Below are positions 10,163 through 20,764 of a DNA stretch of 64,000 nt, piece by piece. The notes under the pieces were generated by a model that saw only the letters and a list, made by a program, of their open reading frames with translations, was not told the DNA's origin and searched no databases. Source of the stretch: Fusarium oxysporum f. sp. lycopersici 4287 (Eukaryota; Ascomycota; Sordariomycetes; Hypocreales; Nectriaceae); the NCBI RefSeq assembly GCF_000149955.1, contig NC_030992.1, positions 2,717,477-2,781,476 of the forward strand. The letters are read 5' to 3'. The translations under genes and the position numbers were made by a program. The stretch's first letter is position 1, and each line of letters begins with the position of its first letter.

Positions 10163-12854
10163 ACTGGACACACTAACAAACTGGCTTATAAACGCGGGGT
10201 TACAACATGGATAAGACAGGATCACTATGGACTACATACCCGTTCTCATCCACTCGATGGTCGTATACCTGGCCAGTGTCTCCTTGAGCTTCGCTCTTGT
10301 TAGCCAAGCCCTCGTTCAGCTTGATACCTAATATGTGTCTTTATGCTGCAACCCACACTGCTACGACCTCAATGCGTTGGTATTGAAGCGAAGAGTGAAG
10401 CCCATTGAAACTCAAAGCCCGCTCGCCTCGACATGCAAGGGCCGTTTGCTCAGTTTCTGCATGGTAACCGGGCCGTCTTGATCTCAATCATGCCGGGAAG
10501 AGGCATGTAACTACCGGTCCGGATTATGGAGACAGACACTCGCTTGCAGAACCTCCGTTTCAGAGAGGAAAAGAGAATACGCCTGCTGAGTTCTCCTCGT
10601 AAATGACATTTCACACAAACTGAGACCAGTCTTGAATCGATGAAATGATGGCGTGCGTCCGTGAGTGCACACATCGTGGGGGGATAGTCAGTATATCAGC
10701 CAATAATAAAGGCTGAAAGATAGCAACCTAGCGGAGGATGTTGATCTTTAACGCGGGGTTACACAGTATGTGCTTGCCAGATTATCACAAGAGAGTCAGA
10801 AAGAGTCGATGTCCTGATATCCCGAGGCTTCACGATGCGATTGTGGAATGGAAATACCACACCTGAAAGATGAAGCTGTTGCCGAGAAGAACTGGGTCAT
10901 GACCTTGCGTGGAGCCGGTAATTGTCTGGGCTGTGGAGCCTGGACCCTTGAATTCTCCATAACGGGTGCAGAGCCGAATGAGGCTGAAAGTGTTGCAAGA
11001 GACATGCAAATGAATGAATGCGGATACGGCACAAAAGAGGAGCATTTGGTCTGTTACATTTTGTTGCAAGGAGCTTTTGTTACCTCATTCTCTGCTGTAG
11101 CGGGCTGAGCAGTCAGTTGTGAATGCCTGAGCAGCAAGACGAAGATCTTGAGAGAGGTCTGATTCGTATGATTGGCGGATTATAGTATTATTTATATCCA
11201 AGGAAGGAAATTAGCCAAGTGCTGTATCGCGTGAAATGGAGGACGCGGGGAAACGCTACTTTACTCAAAAGGGTTGTATGCGCAGGCGCCATGTTTTAAC
11301 GTTGGACAGCTTCTGCAGCAGTCCAAGAGACGCGTCTTCAGCTACGTGTTCCTGTATCCGTAACACGAGACACAATCTGATGCCAAGGTAAACAAGAGAT
11401 GCCGTGCAGAGAGGAAATGCGGGGAAAGCGGAAAGTGACCGAAAGGGTGCAACACAGAAACGCATATTGAAAAAAAGAAAATAGAAGAAACGCATGCCTC
11501 GCGGTGTCTGGTGGTGTGAGAATGAAGCATTAGAGACGGGGCGAGGTTCATCAAGTTGAAGTTGAGATGTGCAACAGATGCAGATGCAGATGCACGAGAC
11601 GTTGAAGGTGGTGCCACTAAAATCGGGGAGAGGGTCAACTGCAACTCAGCAATAGGTCCAGCCAAAGAAGAAAACAGGAGATTTCATATAAGAGCCGGCA
11701 TTATAATTTGGGGACAATGGATCTCAGTATTGGAAGAATGACCAGGCCACTCGACCCCCAAAGAAAGGCCATGGTGAGGTCATGGTGGTGAGACTTGAGG
11801 GTATGCCCCCACTGTTGGCCGTGGATAGGTGCCGTTGTTTGGTGGGAGCTTTACCTTGGTCGAATGTTTTTCAGCGGAATAAAAAGATTGGATCTGGGGC
11901 AGATGCCAGAAAGTGAGAGTGACGACGAAAATGTGAGACCCGACTCCAGCCGAGAATGGCTTCATTGTGAAGTTATCGTGAATATTCCAACAATTCCATG
12001 CGTTTGCCTGCTTATGCTCAGTAGGCCTCAATCTTGTCGGTCAAAGAATCAACAACACATCAATTCTCTTTACAGTATAATCGACTCTGGAACTGCATGA
12101 GGCACAAGCCAGTGAAAGAGAACAAGACCAAAAAACTCCAACCAATACAATCCTTCCCGACCCCGCCATAATTCAAGCTCATCCCGCATCGTGCCACACG
12201 CTAACACTAAACGCCCACTCACTTCCCTCCCGCTCCTTCCACAGCTTTCCCCACTTCACCACCCAGAGCGTGTACCTTTACGCTTTTAGGGGATGATCTC
12301 CCTGTAGAGCAGTGGAGGATGCCCAAGGTCCCCTTCTGTAGAGGCAAGTTTAGTCGGGCTCCAGGCACCTGATCGCTGATCGGCTTCTGTGCCGCTTCTC
12401 TCCCTGGGGGGGCGCACTCACACCCCCGCCCCACAGCCTGTGTCTGAACTTCAAGGCTCGAGTCTAGGTACCTTAGGTATCGCCCATCGCCGCCATCCCC
12501 AGGGCGTCTTGTCGTTCGATCATGACCCCAGTTCGTTAAGGTATTGTCCAAGTCCGGGGTTCTAGCCGGAGATGCACTCGACGTAGCAACACATAGACTA
12601 GGGCAGCTGGCACATTTCTCACTTGAAACAATTGTCAGGAGTGACAACTTATAATAACTCTCCTCCGCTCTGTTCTTCCCCCAACGGTTTTCCCGTTTCC
12701 TCCTCCCATCAATAGACTAGTTCAAGTACGGATTACTATTACCGAGTTACATCTAACTTGCCTTACCTTACCTTACCTTGCCTCACCTGCCACCCTTGCC
12801 GAGTCCTAAACAGACACAAACCTTCGTACAACCTTCTCCTCTTCCTCCTTCACA
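10163..12854. other. Gene-poor intergenic region, 2.7 kb
   Basis: Several short frames of 60-140 codons occur on both strands (for example 10848..11108 plus and 12219..12647 minus), but none has splice support, a recognisable domain or convincing composition. No tRNA is seen. The last 100 bp is a CT-rich leader of the next gene with a CCTTA repeat. Confidence 0.5.
12761..12780. repeat. (CCTTA)4 short pentamer repeat
   Basis: Four tandem CCTTA units (the last ends in G) lie about 75 bp before the next start codon, within its probable 5' UTR. Confidence 0.9.
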
Positions 12855-13221
12855 ATGATGCGTGTTCCTCGACAATCCTTTTCCACTGCCGCCCGTATCC
12901 ATCCCAACATTGTTCCCCACCTTCGTCCCCAGAAGAGAATGTCCTTCGGAAAGCTGTAAGTGTCATATACTCAGTGTCACACGACACCACACGCTGACCA
13001 TCAATTACAGGGTCAAGCCCGTCGCGGCTGTTGTGGCTATTGGTTACGGAGCAAAGCTATCACTCGAAATGGCCCAAAGACGACGTATCGCTCAGATGGA
13101 AGCCATGGAGCGCGAGAATGCCGCATACCGGGAGCGAAATGAGGCTCTCATGAATATGTATGGTGATCGATCAAGTCTCGACGAACTCGAAAAGGCCGTT
13201 CAATATTACGAGAAACGATAA
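12855..13221 (+). CDS. Small mitochondrial-looking membrane protein, unrecognised
   Basis: The protein has 103 residues, from exons 12855..12955 and 13011..13221. The 55-bp intron has a GTAAGT donor, a GCTGAC branch site and a TACAG acceptor. The N-terminus (MMRVPRQSFSTAARIHP) is rich in Arg and Ser with no acidic residue, like a mitochondrial presequence. One hydrophobic segment (PVAAVVAIGYGAKLSL, about residues 37-52) could cross a membrane. A charged helical tail follows (MAQRRRIAQMEAMEREN onward) and is probably a coiled coil. I do not recognise a family. The clean intron and the layout of presequence, one membrane span and coiled coil argue for a real inner-membrane or membrane-anchored mitochondrial protein. 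Confidence 0.82.
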
Positions 13222-14638
13222 ATGAATCCATCCAAGGACGAAACAAAGAAAATCAGAAAAAAACAAAACACCAAAGTCGGGCTTTACAACACCCTTCTCT
13301 CATTTTATTTGCTTGAAGCGACGGCGATACCTCCCCCGGAGATGTGTCGGAGTTTACTGGTATGGCTTTCACGACCACCTAAAGCCTTGAAATACTGCAT
13401 TGGAACGGCGTTTAAAGGAATACCATCTTGCTTGGGATTATTGTTTGAAAGGACAATTCACCTGGTTGGCTTTCAGGGTCCAACATTTGTCTCATCAACA
13501 CTAGACTGTTCGTCTACAGATTTATCTCACACGACCTAGGGACAGATTTGCTGCATGAAAGATTACACTACACTGCAATACACTACTTGGGTATAGGAAT
13601 ATCCCATTTTACAGGTCACAATCATTCTCTCATTTACGCACCATGTCTTGTTCTTGTTCTTCCTCGATTACCTGCTTTGTGTGTCGTCGCCCAGTCCCAC
13701 ATGCTCACGCCTTGAATTTTCACATTCAACTCAACCCAAAACGTCATGAGCCTCGCTGGATCACAGGCCGAGGTTTCCCGGCGGCTAATGAGCCCCGACC
13801 GATCCCTCAACCATCAGCACCCCCGAAGGCCCCACTCCCGACGACTTAGCCGGTCCCTGGCCCGAAGAACCCCTATCAGCTCAGAGGAACACTTCCGAGG
13901 ACATTGTCTCTGACGTTGCCCATGTGCGGTGATTGATGTCCATTACGTCCTCGTTTATCCCGGTGGTAATCTTCCGCGATTTCATGCGACGATGATACGA
14001 GAAGACTTTTTCGTCTGGGCAAGGTTGTTGAGTTTTGAGCCGAGAAATACCTCAGTTCAATGAGTAAGAGAATTGATTTGTTGCCGCGGAGGTGGTTGGA
14101 TAAATCTGATAAGAGAGAGTGTCGGAGCTGGGTCTGAATATCTAGGAAATGAACAAATAATAGCCAAGCAATAAACTACATGTCAACTGAAAATCAACCA
14201 GATAGCAAACTAGTTAAATGTGAAGTTTGAGTTTCAAAATAAGGCACGCCAATCATATCCCTTATCGGCTCGCCAATCTATTTATGCGAGGTCCCAATGT
14301 TGTTCAATCATGAGATATATATCTCGACCAACTATCAATACCCCGAACCACTGAACATGAAGCTCTGCAGAGGTAACTACGGCAACGCCAATTGAATGCT
14401 TTTACGGGATATGTCGTCATGACATGTTCTTGAAAAGTCCCATTTCACTTGCTTGCTAGCGACTGGTAACGCTGCATCTCCATGCATCCTTCGCAATGGT
14501 TCCAAATATCATTACCCTTGGCATCATCATCATATCAACATTTGGGTATTCTTCGTCACCAGAACCTTTCTCGAATGACCATACCCTTCCTCCCGAAGCA
14601 GCTCATCGTCTTCTTCTCCCACCGCGAACGTTGTCATC
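13222..14638. other. Convergent intergenic region, 1.4 kb
   Basis: No convincing gene is seen. A 68-codon Cys/Pro-rich frame at 13643..13849 lacks support. Confidence 0.5.
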
Positions 14639-15511
14639 CTAGGCAACGCCAGGTCCAGCCCACTCCTTGCGTTTGAGTTTGCGGCCGACCTGAAGCTCCT
14701 GAAGCTTGGTCGCAAAGCCGCGAGAAACATGGCCAATGAACTTGGGACGATCGCGAAGCTCCTCCATGGTCTCAATCCAAGCTTTGTAGCTGACCCCCTC
14801 GCAGAAGTAGGTGATCATCCGGTCGCCAAGCTCAGCCTGGGAGCTGTGCTGCATGTTAAGCGCCTCGTAGCCGTCGGCAAAGTCGCGCATGAGTAGTTTC
14901 TGCGTTCCTTGGTCGGCCTCGGTACGGTAGAGGGCGCGGTGCCCATTGCCGATGGCGACGTCGATGCAGCGGGCAATGAATTCACCCATGCTGGGGCTGA
15001 TGAAGCGGTCGCAAAGCTTGTAGACTTCGACATAGTCTCGCATAGGAGTCTTGATAGGTGCTGCCTCGGGACTCTGGGCAGGACGGGGATGCGCATGTGG
15101 GACAATAGAGGAGTGACTGTAGGCGACCCCAATGTAGAGAGCGAGGTATCGCGGTTCGATGTCCTCGTCATTGAATTCAACGCCTCCCTTTTTGGCCTCG
15201 GCAAAGCGACCGTTGAGACAGCTTTCGAAGTACTCCGAGTTCTTGGTTAGGACGTTCTTGGCGACTTGAAAGGTTTCGCCTTTCACCTTGAGCTCGACTA
15301 GCTGCTCATCATTCCTGTGCATACATATAGGTCAGTGACTCTTATTCCCCGGCGCAAGGTTGGAATGGCCTCTGAGCTTGAGGTGAAAGAGATGCGCATA
15401 CTTAAGAAGCCAGGAGGTGCGAAAGTCCGCGAGGATGCCAGCAGACTGCTCATCGGCAGGGTCGTCCTTAGGACCAGCACGAGTACGGGGTTTCTTTCGC
15501 GGAGGTGCCAT
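14639..15511 (-). CDS. BTB/POZ domain protein
   Basis: The protein has 261 residues, from exons 15511..15402 and 15314..14639, joined by an 87-bp GTATGC/ACAG intron. The basic N-terminus (MAPPRKKPRTRAG) resembles a nuclear localisation signal. A fungal-type BTB domain follows: VELKVKGETFQVAKNVLTKN, then SEYFESCLNGRFAEA and YLALYIGVAYS. The C-terminal half is helical (VEVYKLCDRFISPSMGEFI, ITYFCEGVSYKAWIETMEEL). Many such fungal proteins exist. BTB proteins often act as dimerisation modules or Cullin-3 adaptors, but the target here is unknown. An upstream in-frame ATG at 15589 is possible, but the one at 15511 (GCCATGG context) is preferred. Confidence 0.86.
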
Positions 15512-16221
15512 GGCGATGTCGGAAGGAGTTGGTTTGCTTAAGTGGGGTGCGTGAGGATCAAAAGGGAATTCTGTCGAGTGCGCTTTCACTTTGCAAGTGA
15601 TGCAGAGAAGGTGAAGAGAGCAGAATCTTGTTGTGAAGCAAGCTGTGGTTTGATGTTGCTATCCATCGCTCGCAGCGATGTTCAAGTTGACTAAAGTCGA
15701 AATAATATTAGTATTCATTTAAAGTGTCTGCATTTCCAAAATACCTTGGTCGCCAAGTGAGTTCGTGATGTTGAGTTGTGGTTGCTGGGGTCAGGTTGGT
15801 GGAAGAAAACAAACACAACCTACGGGCCCGAGGTCGGTACTGCTTATTTATTAGTAGGTAAGGAGGCATGGTCTATGCAACTTGCCAATTCTCAGTCCAA
15901 CAGGGTCTCCGTCGGGTCACCTTTATTAGAATTTGCCTTACTGGAGAGAAGAGAATAATAGGGCCCTGCCAGATCTTCGCTAGAGGTGTATAGGAGGCCA
16001 TAGAAATAATCTGCTGGCTGAGATCCATCATTCAGTCAGGTAAAGTATTCAAGAAACGGCAGTAGAGGCCGAAGCTTCAATAGAAGAGTGAGATGGCGAC
16101 AAGAAACGCTGTACATTAGAATTGAAGCAACGGAAAGAGTTATAAGTGGGTTCCTCAAACCAGACACTGCTCGCCCCTGCCACCAGCTGCTGAGGAAAGT
16201 GCCAACCCTGGGATAAGACTT
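15512..16221. other. Intergenic region, 0.7 kb
   Basis: This holds the BTB gene promoter and the 3' UTR of the next minus-strand gene. Nothing else is seen. Confidence 0.5.
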
Positions 16222-17421
16222 TCACTTCGCTCTTACTTTCCGGATGGTGACCTTTTCTTCATCGCCAAGTTCCCATCCGACCTTGTCCTTCTCTTTCAGT
16301 TCATCCCACTTGCGACCAGTAGCAAACTCCAAGAATGGCAAATCCACGTTGAAGTACGACCTTGAAAAGCATTTCAGGGTGTGAAGTCTCAAATCGTCGT
16401 CGGCCCACTCCATCAACTTCAAGCAGTGTCGGCTAACTTGTTTCTTCGAGAACTGCCATGAGACATAGTCGTCGTGTGCCAGCGCTTTGAGTATCCGGTC
16501 CAGTTTCTTGTTCCTGATATTGAAGTCTTGTCTGGTGAAATATGCCTCGGTCAGGTCCCTACGCCGACATGCGGCATCCAGCATGAAGTAACCGGCAATC
16601 TCCTCGATCTCACTATTAACCATGGGTGTCCATACAGCCATGTATCGGAGAAGGTGTAGAATTGCCGGATGATATGATTCAGGATGCTTAGCAAGAATGG
16701 ACAGGCGGATGGAGAAGATGTATGCTTGGATTGAGAAGAGATCAGCTCGTTTTGTAGCCACCAAGCCTTCTCGAAGCTTTCTCAATGCCATCAGGACATC
16801 CTGCAGAGATTTAGTATTGTCAGGGTCCTCAATAGCTGCCAACATCGAGGTTGATGGTCCACTAGATGGTATGATAGAACAGAGGGCTTTCAATGTGCCA
16901 CTCAGGGCAGAGGACGCTGGCGATGTGGCAGCATTGGCAGAATCTGAGCCAGGATTTTGAGAAGAACCACTAGCATTTGTAGCTGGAGTTTCCGAGGCTG
17001 GCGTTGAAGATGACGCTGCTGCAGAAGTTGCTGTGGAAGGCGGTCTGTATCCAGGTGGAGGTCTGGTATATGGTGTTGCAGGAGTTGGATCAACTGCTCT
17101 TATATCTAGAGCGTCGAAACTCCTTATAATTGAGTCCTTGTCACCGGCTTCCGTGCAGAAAGCAAGGAAACGTGAAATTATCTGATTATAATACCACTCC
17201 TGGGTCTTGGGGTTGAGTAAGCTGTCTCTGGTCAGCCCGTCTCTCTTGTCTTGTCGAAAGTGATCAATCTCTCGTGTCTATATATAACATTGACCGTCTA
17301 ATACACACCTGTCATCACCCTTAGAAGGAAGACCAATACTTTGTAGCGGGTCCTGCTCGACAGGTTTCAATCTCCCCCAGGGGCCTGATGGCATCCTGTT
17401 ACCTCGACCTCGACGAGCCAT
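16222..17421 (-). CDS. Unrecognised helical protein, 370 residues
   Basis: Exons are 17421..17309 and 17221..16222, with an 87-bp GTGTGT/ACAG intron. The N-terminus is Arg/Gly-rich (MARRGRGNRMPSG). A conserved-looking block follows (LNPKTQEWYYNQIISRFLAF), then a disordered Pro/Ser/Ala/Thr linker of about 80 residues. The C-terminal 200 residues are all-helical (LQDVLMALRKLREGLVATKR, LHLLRYMAVWTPMVNSEIEE) and end in a short basic tail. The C-terminal part has the feel of a PCI-like or CSN8/PSMD8/eIF3k-like repeat domain, but I cannot assign it. A nuclear or RNA-linked scaffold is possible. No catalytic motif is visible. Confidence 0.85.
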
Positions 17422-18041
17422 ATCATGCACAAAGGAGCTGCTCTCGGTGCCGGAAAAGAACTTTGATTAGAAATGCAATGCCTTGAGCCTCGAGTGCATA
17501 GAATTGAGAGCCTTGTTGCGCTGCGCGGGGCACAGAGTCTTGTTGAATATAATAGAGGTTGAATGAAGTCAGTTGCTGTGAAGACTTGAGGTTGACAGTG
17601 GGGTAGCTTTCAAGGACCCCGCGATCCACTGTTGGTTCCTGCGTCCATCTCAGCTTATCATAATGATGAGGGTGGAAAGCTAAAGGACTTGATTGTGCCT
17701 TGAATAATTTAGGACTGTGATTCTATCAAGTGAATAGGGACGAGGCTATCTAGAAAGACCAATGTATTTTCTCTCCTCAATCGTCACATCGAAAAGCCAA
17801 TTGCTGCATGCTGCAGTACCAAACTTATACCGAAAAGGAGAATAGCTACTACAGATCGGTGGTTCAAAAGAAATCCTGAATCAAAACCAAATCACTGAAT
17901 TAAAATTGCTACTTCTAGAAGTCTTGCTATGTGCACATCCTCTTACGTGGGTATCATTATCGCCAAGAAGCCTTTATTTCCATCTGCTTCCCTAACCACC
18001 ACCATTTCAACACATCGTACATCCGATTTCATGTCCTCTTT
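17422..18041. other. Intergenic region, 0.6 kb
   Basis: Promoter of the helical-protein gene and 3' UTR of the kinase gene. Nothing else is seen. Confidence 0.5.
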
Positions 18042-19748
18042 TCATCCATGAATGCGGTCTGCTAGTGTCACCTTGTCCCAATTCTTGGGTCCCGCAGCCT
18101 CATACTTGCCAGACTTGGAGATGACTCGCCCAAGGCCCTGGTGGATCTCGGCCTGGAAAGGTCCAAATGGGCACTTCTCACCATCGATGCTGATATAGCC
18201 ATCCTCTTGATCGCGAGGAATGATGCGGTAAGCTGAGATCTTCTTGTAGGTGACATGAGGGTTGTCAAACAGTTTCTCGGCTTCAACATCGAGAAGGACC
18301 TTAATGGCTGTGAAGAAAGGCAGGTCACCATCGATAGTGACGAGGTCCATCAAACCATCTGAGATGAGTGAGGCAGCGAAAAACGGAGCATCGGGTGACA
18401 TATAAGCCATCTGTGACAGTCAGTATTATTCCAAATGCAAGGGCTAGTTTGATTACTCACGTTACCGGCGTAGAATGTGCCAACCTTGTCATAGGGGATC
18501 AACTCCCATCCTTCAGGGAGATCATCCTGGATCGTGCCATACTTCAACGGCGGCAAACCTGCATCTTCAGCTACGGGGTCTGCATCAAGCTTCTTAGCTA
18601 GATGGTTCAGGCTCGTGGAGCTCGCGTGATGCTTGTAATGAGCCTTGACATCGCCTTTGTCTTCGATCTCCACCTTGACAGCCAGGTCAAAGGGATAACA
18701 CTTCTTCTTAAACATGCGCTGAACGACACCGACTTCGAAACGCGCACTACCCATCCATCGCATATGCTCTGTGCCGAGATCGCATTCGGCAATGAGGCCG
18801 AGCGTCTGGGACAGGAACGAAATGATGCGGTTGTGGCCACTAGTGACTGACACCAAATCCATCGGGGTCACGACACCCTTGATGATGGCAAGGGCAGCGA
18901 AAGAAGGTCGATGAGATCCGTACAAGTTGCAAGAGAATGCGTTTCCTGAGCCACAAGGGATATGGCTGACAGGCATCGTAGAAAGCGCTCTCGCAGCATC
19001 GGGTCGCTTAGCAAGGCCGTTGAAAATCTCGTGTGGCGTCCCATCACCGGAACATGCCATGATGGTATCGTATCTGGACAAGTCGGCGTTTTGCGCCAGT
19101 TCAACGGCTTCTCCACCGTGCTTCAACATCACGGGGTCAATCTGCATCTTTGCAGCCTGGAAGAGCGGCTTCACCTCAGTCTCCCACTGCTTGATAGCAC
19201 CGCCAGGACCAGAGTTCGGGTTGATCAGCACGTAGGCGCGTTTCTGAGACTGCGCATTACCGTAGGCGCGTGTCATGAGGGTCTTGACGAAGATCTCGGC
19301 TGGTGTACCGCTGGTCGACTCGTCGTCCTTCGCAAGTGTGAAAACCCATTTCTTAGGTTTGATCAATGTCTTCGAAGCGTGATGGGCGTAGTCGATTGTG
19401 ATCTGGTCGTTGGAGAGCTCGACCCAGAGGACGTTGTAGAAGGGTATGCTATTCTTGGGAGCGGGTTCTGTAGAGAAGCATTATCAGTAAGTGTTTCCAG
19501 ATTGTGTCATATCACAGTTCTGAGTTCTTACTGCCAGAGAAAGGAGCACAGGAGGAGCGAGTTGACTTGTTTGCAGCAGGGTCTGTTAATGATCAGTCGA
19601 GGACTTGGCGTCACGTCTTCTCCAAAAAAAAAAAAAACGCACCGTTGAGCTCCAGTTCTTCGATTCCAATGGTCAACTTCTTCTTATCCTCCAAGAGGAG
19701 CAACATTCCAATGCCTTCGTCCATTTTTCGATCAATCTCCGTGTTCAT
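18042..19748 (-). CDS. LCB4: Sphingoid long-chain-base (sphingosine) kinase
   Basis: The protein has 510 residues, from exons 19748..19643, 19582..19532, 19467..18461 and 18410..18042, all with GT/AG ends. The N-terminal 100 or so residues are the variable PH-like region of fungal LCB kinases (IPFYNVLWVELSNDQITIDY). The DAGK-type catalytic domain starts near residue 128 with RAYVLINPNSGPGG. It contains the nucleotide motif SGDG (about 192-195) followed by PHEIFNG, and the substrate motif CGSGNAFSCNLYG (about 224-236). The C-terminal half carries DGLMDLVTIDGDL and YISIDGEKCPFGPFQAEI. The enzyme phosphorylates sphingoid bases such as phytosphingosine at C1, controlling the balance of long-chain bases and their phosphates in stress and growth. 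The first intron holds a run of 13 T near its donor. Confidence 0.93.
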
Positions 19749-20764
19749 TGAAGCTGATGTCAGTCAGCGAGCTTATCGATTGTGTTTTATACCGAACACC
19801 TTAAAGCGCTAAGGGGTGCAGGGGTTAGTTCGATCGTCGCGATTATGATTGATCACGTACAGAAACAATAGATTCGATAAAGAAAATCGAGAAAATGAAG
19901 GACTGGGGCAGCTCGCTCTGGCGACATAAAAAGGAAAGACAGCAATCCAAAGCCTCTGACAACGAGCGTATGTTTTGGAATGTTTCCGCAAGGAGTTGCT
20001 TCTTAGGATCAATCGGATTACGCGGATACCCGTTGAACCTAGGTTGTTGATCTGCGGGGGGTCGTATCCGAGATTACAGACCTAAAGCCCCTGTAAATGC
20101 CTGCATTCGTGACTGGCCAGGTCCCTAAAGAAGTCAATTGCGCACACCTGCTGGCAGCTGATAGTTATAACCAGTAGTGCCAACAGTGCCTGACGTGGTG
20201 GAGTGTAAGACTGGGGCTATCGTAGCTGCCAGACGGTGCCGCGGTAAGACAACCAGAAATAGTCACCAACTCCACACTAGCTGTAGTGTTCGGTGGCCGC
20301 GGAGCCACGAGATATCTTGAAGATGTCGATTTGACTTCGACACAAGGAATTATTGCCCTTTACGGGCTGACCTCAGATTTGTCATCACGTCCGACGTAAC
20401 TAAGATCTCAGTTCCCCAGAGGCATCCGATGAGATTAACGGCTTCTTCTTGTTTAGCCAATGTACTCGACCAATGAGGCTGATAGCGGCATGCTTGTTCT
20501 ACACGATGGATGGATGCTTTAACTTTTCCCCATGTTCCCAAAACTCCATTTCCCCGCCATCTTCGGAGTCATTCCTTGCGCCAAACTGTCCTTCCTTCTC
20601 CTTCCTTAACCTTTTTCTAACCTGAACTGGAACACCTCGGAATCGCAGCCTCGGTTGCATGCATCTATCTATATGGCCAATGTCATTCAGCATCATCATG
20701 TCATGTGCTGAACCCCCCACAAACTTTTTGAGTATCAGCAAGTAAGAAAGTAAGCAACGCCCCC
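19749..20764. other. Intergenic region, 1.0 kb
   Basis: Promoter of the kinase gene (TATAAA-like motif about 40 bp before its ATG) and 3' UTR of NAA15. No gene is seen. Confidence 0.5.

Noticed and set aside
10184..10760. Two copies of the 14-mer AACGCGGGGTTACA (near 10187 and 10748)
   Set aside because: A 14-base match somewhere in 64 kb is expected by chance; flanks do not match and no second 5S gene is present.
10848..11108. 86-codon plus-strand frame
   Set aside because: Short, no homology recognised, opposite strand equally open.
12219..12647. 142-codon minus-strand frame
   Set aside because: Composition is low-complexity Gly/Ser/Pro with no conserved pattern and lies in the leader region of the next gene.
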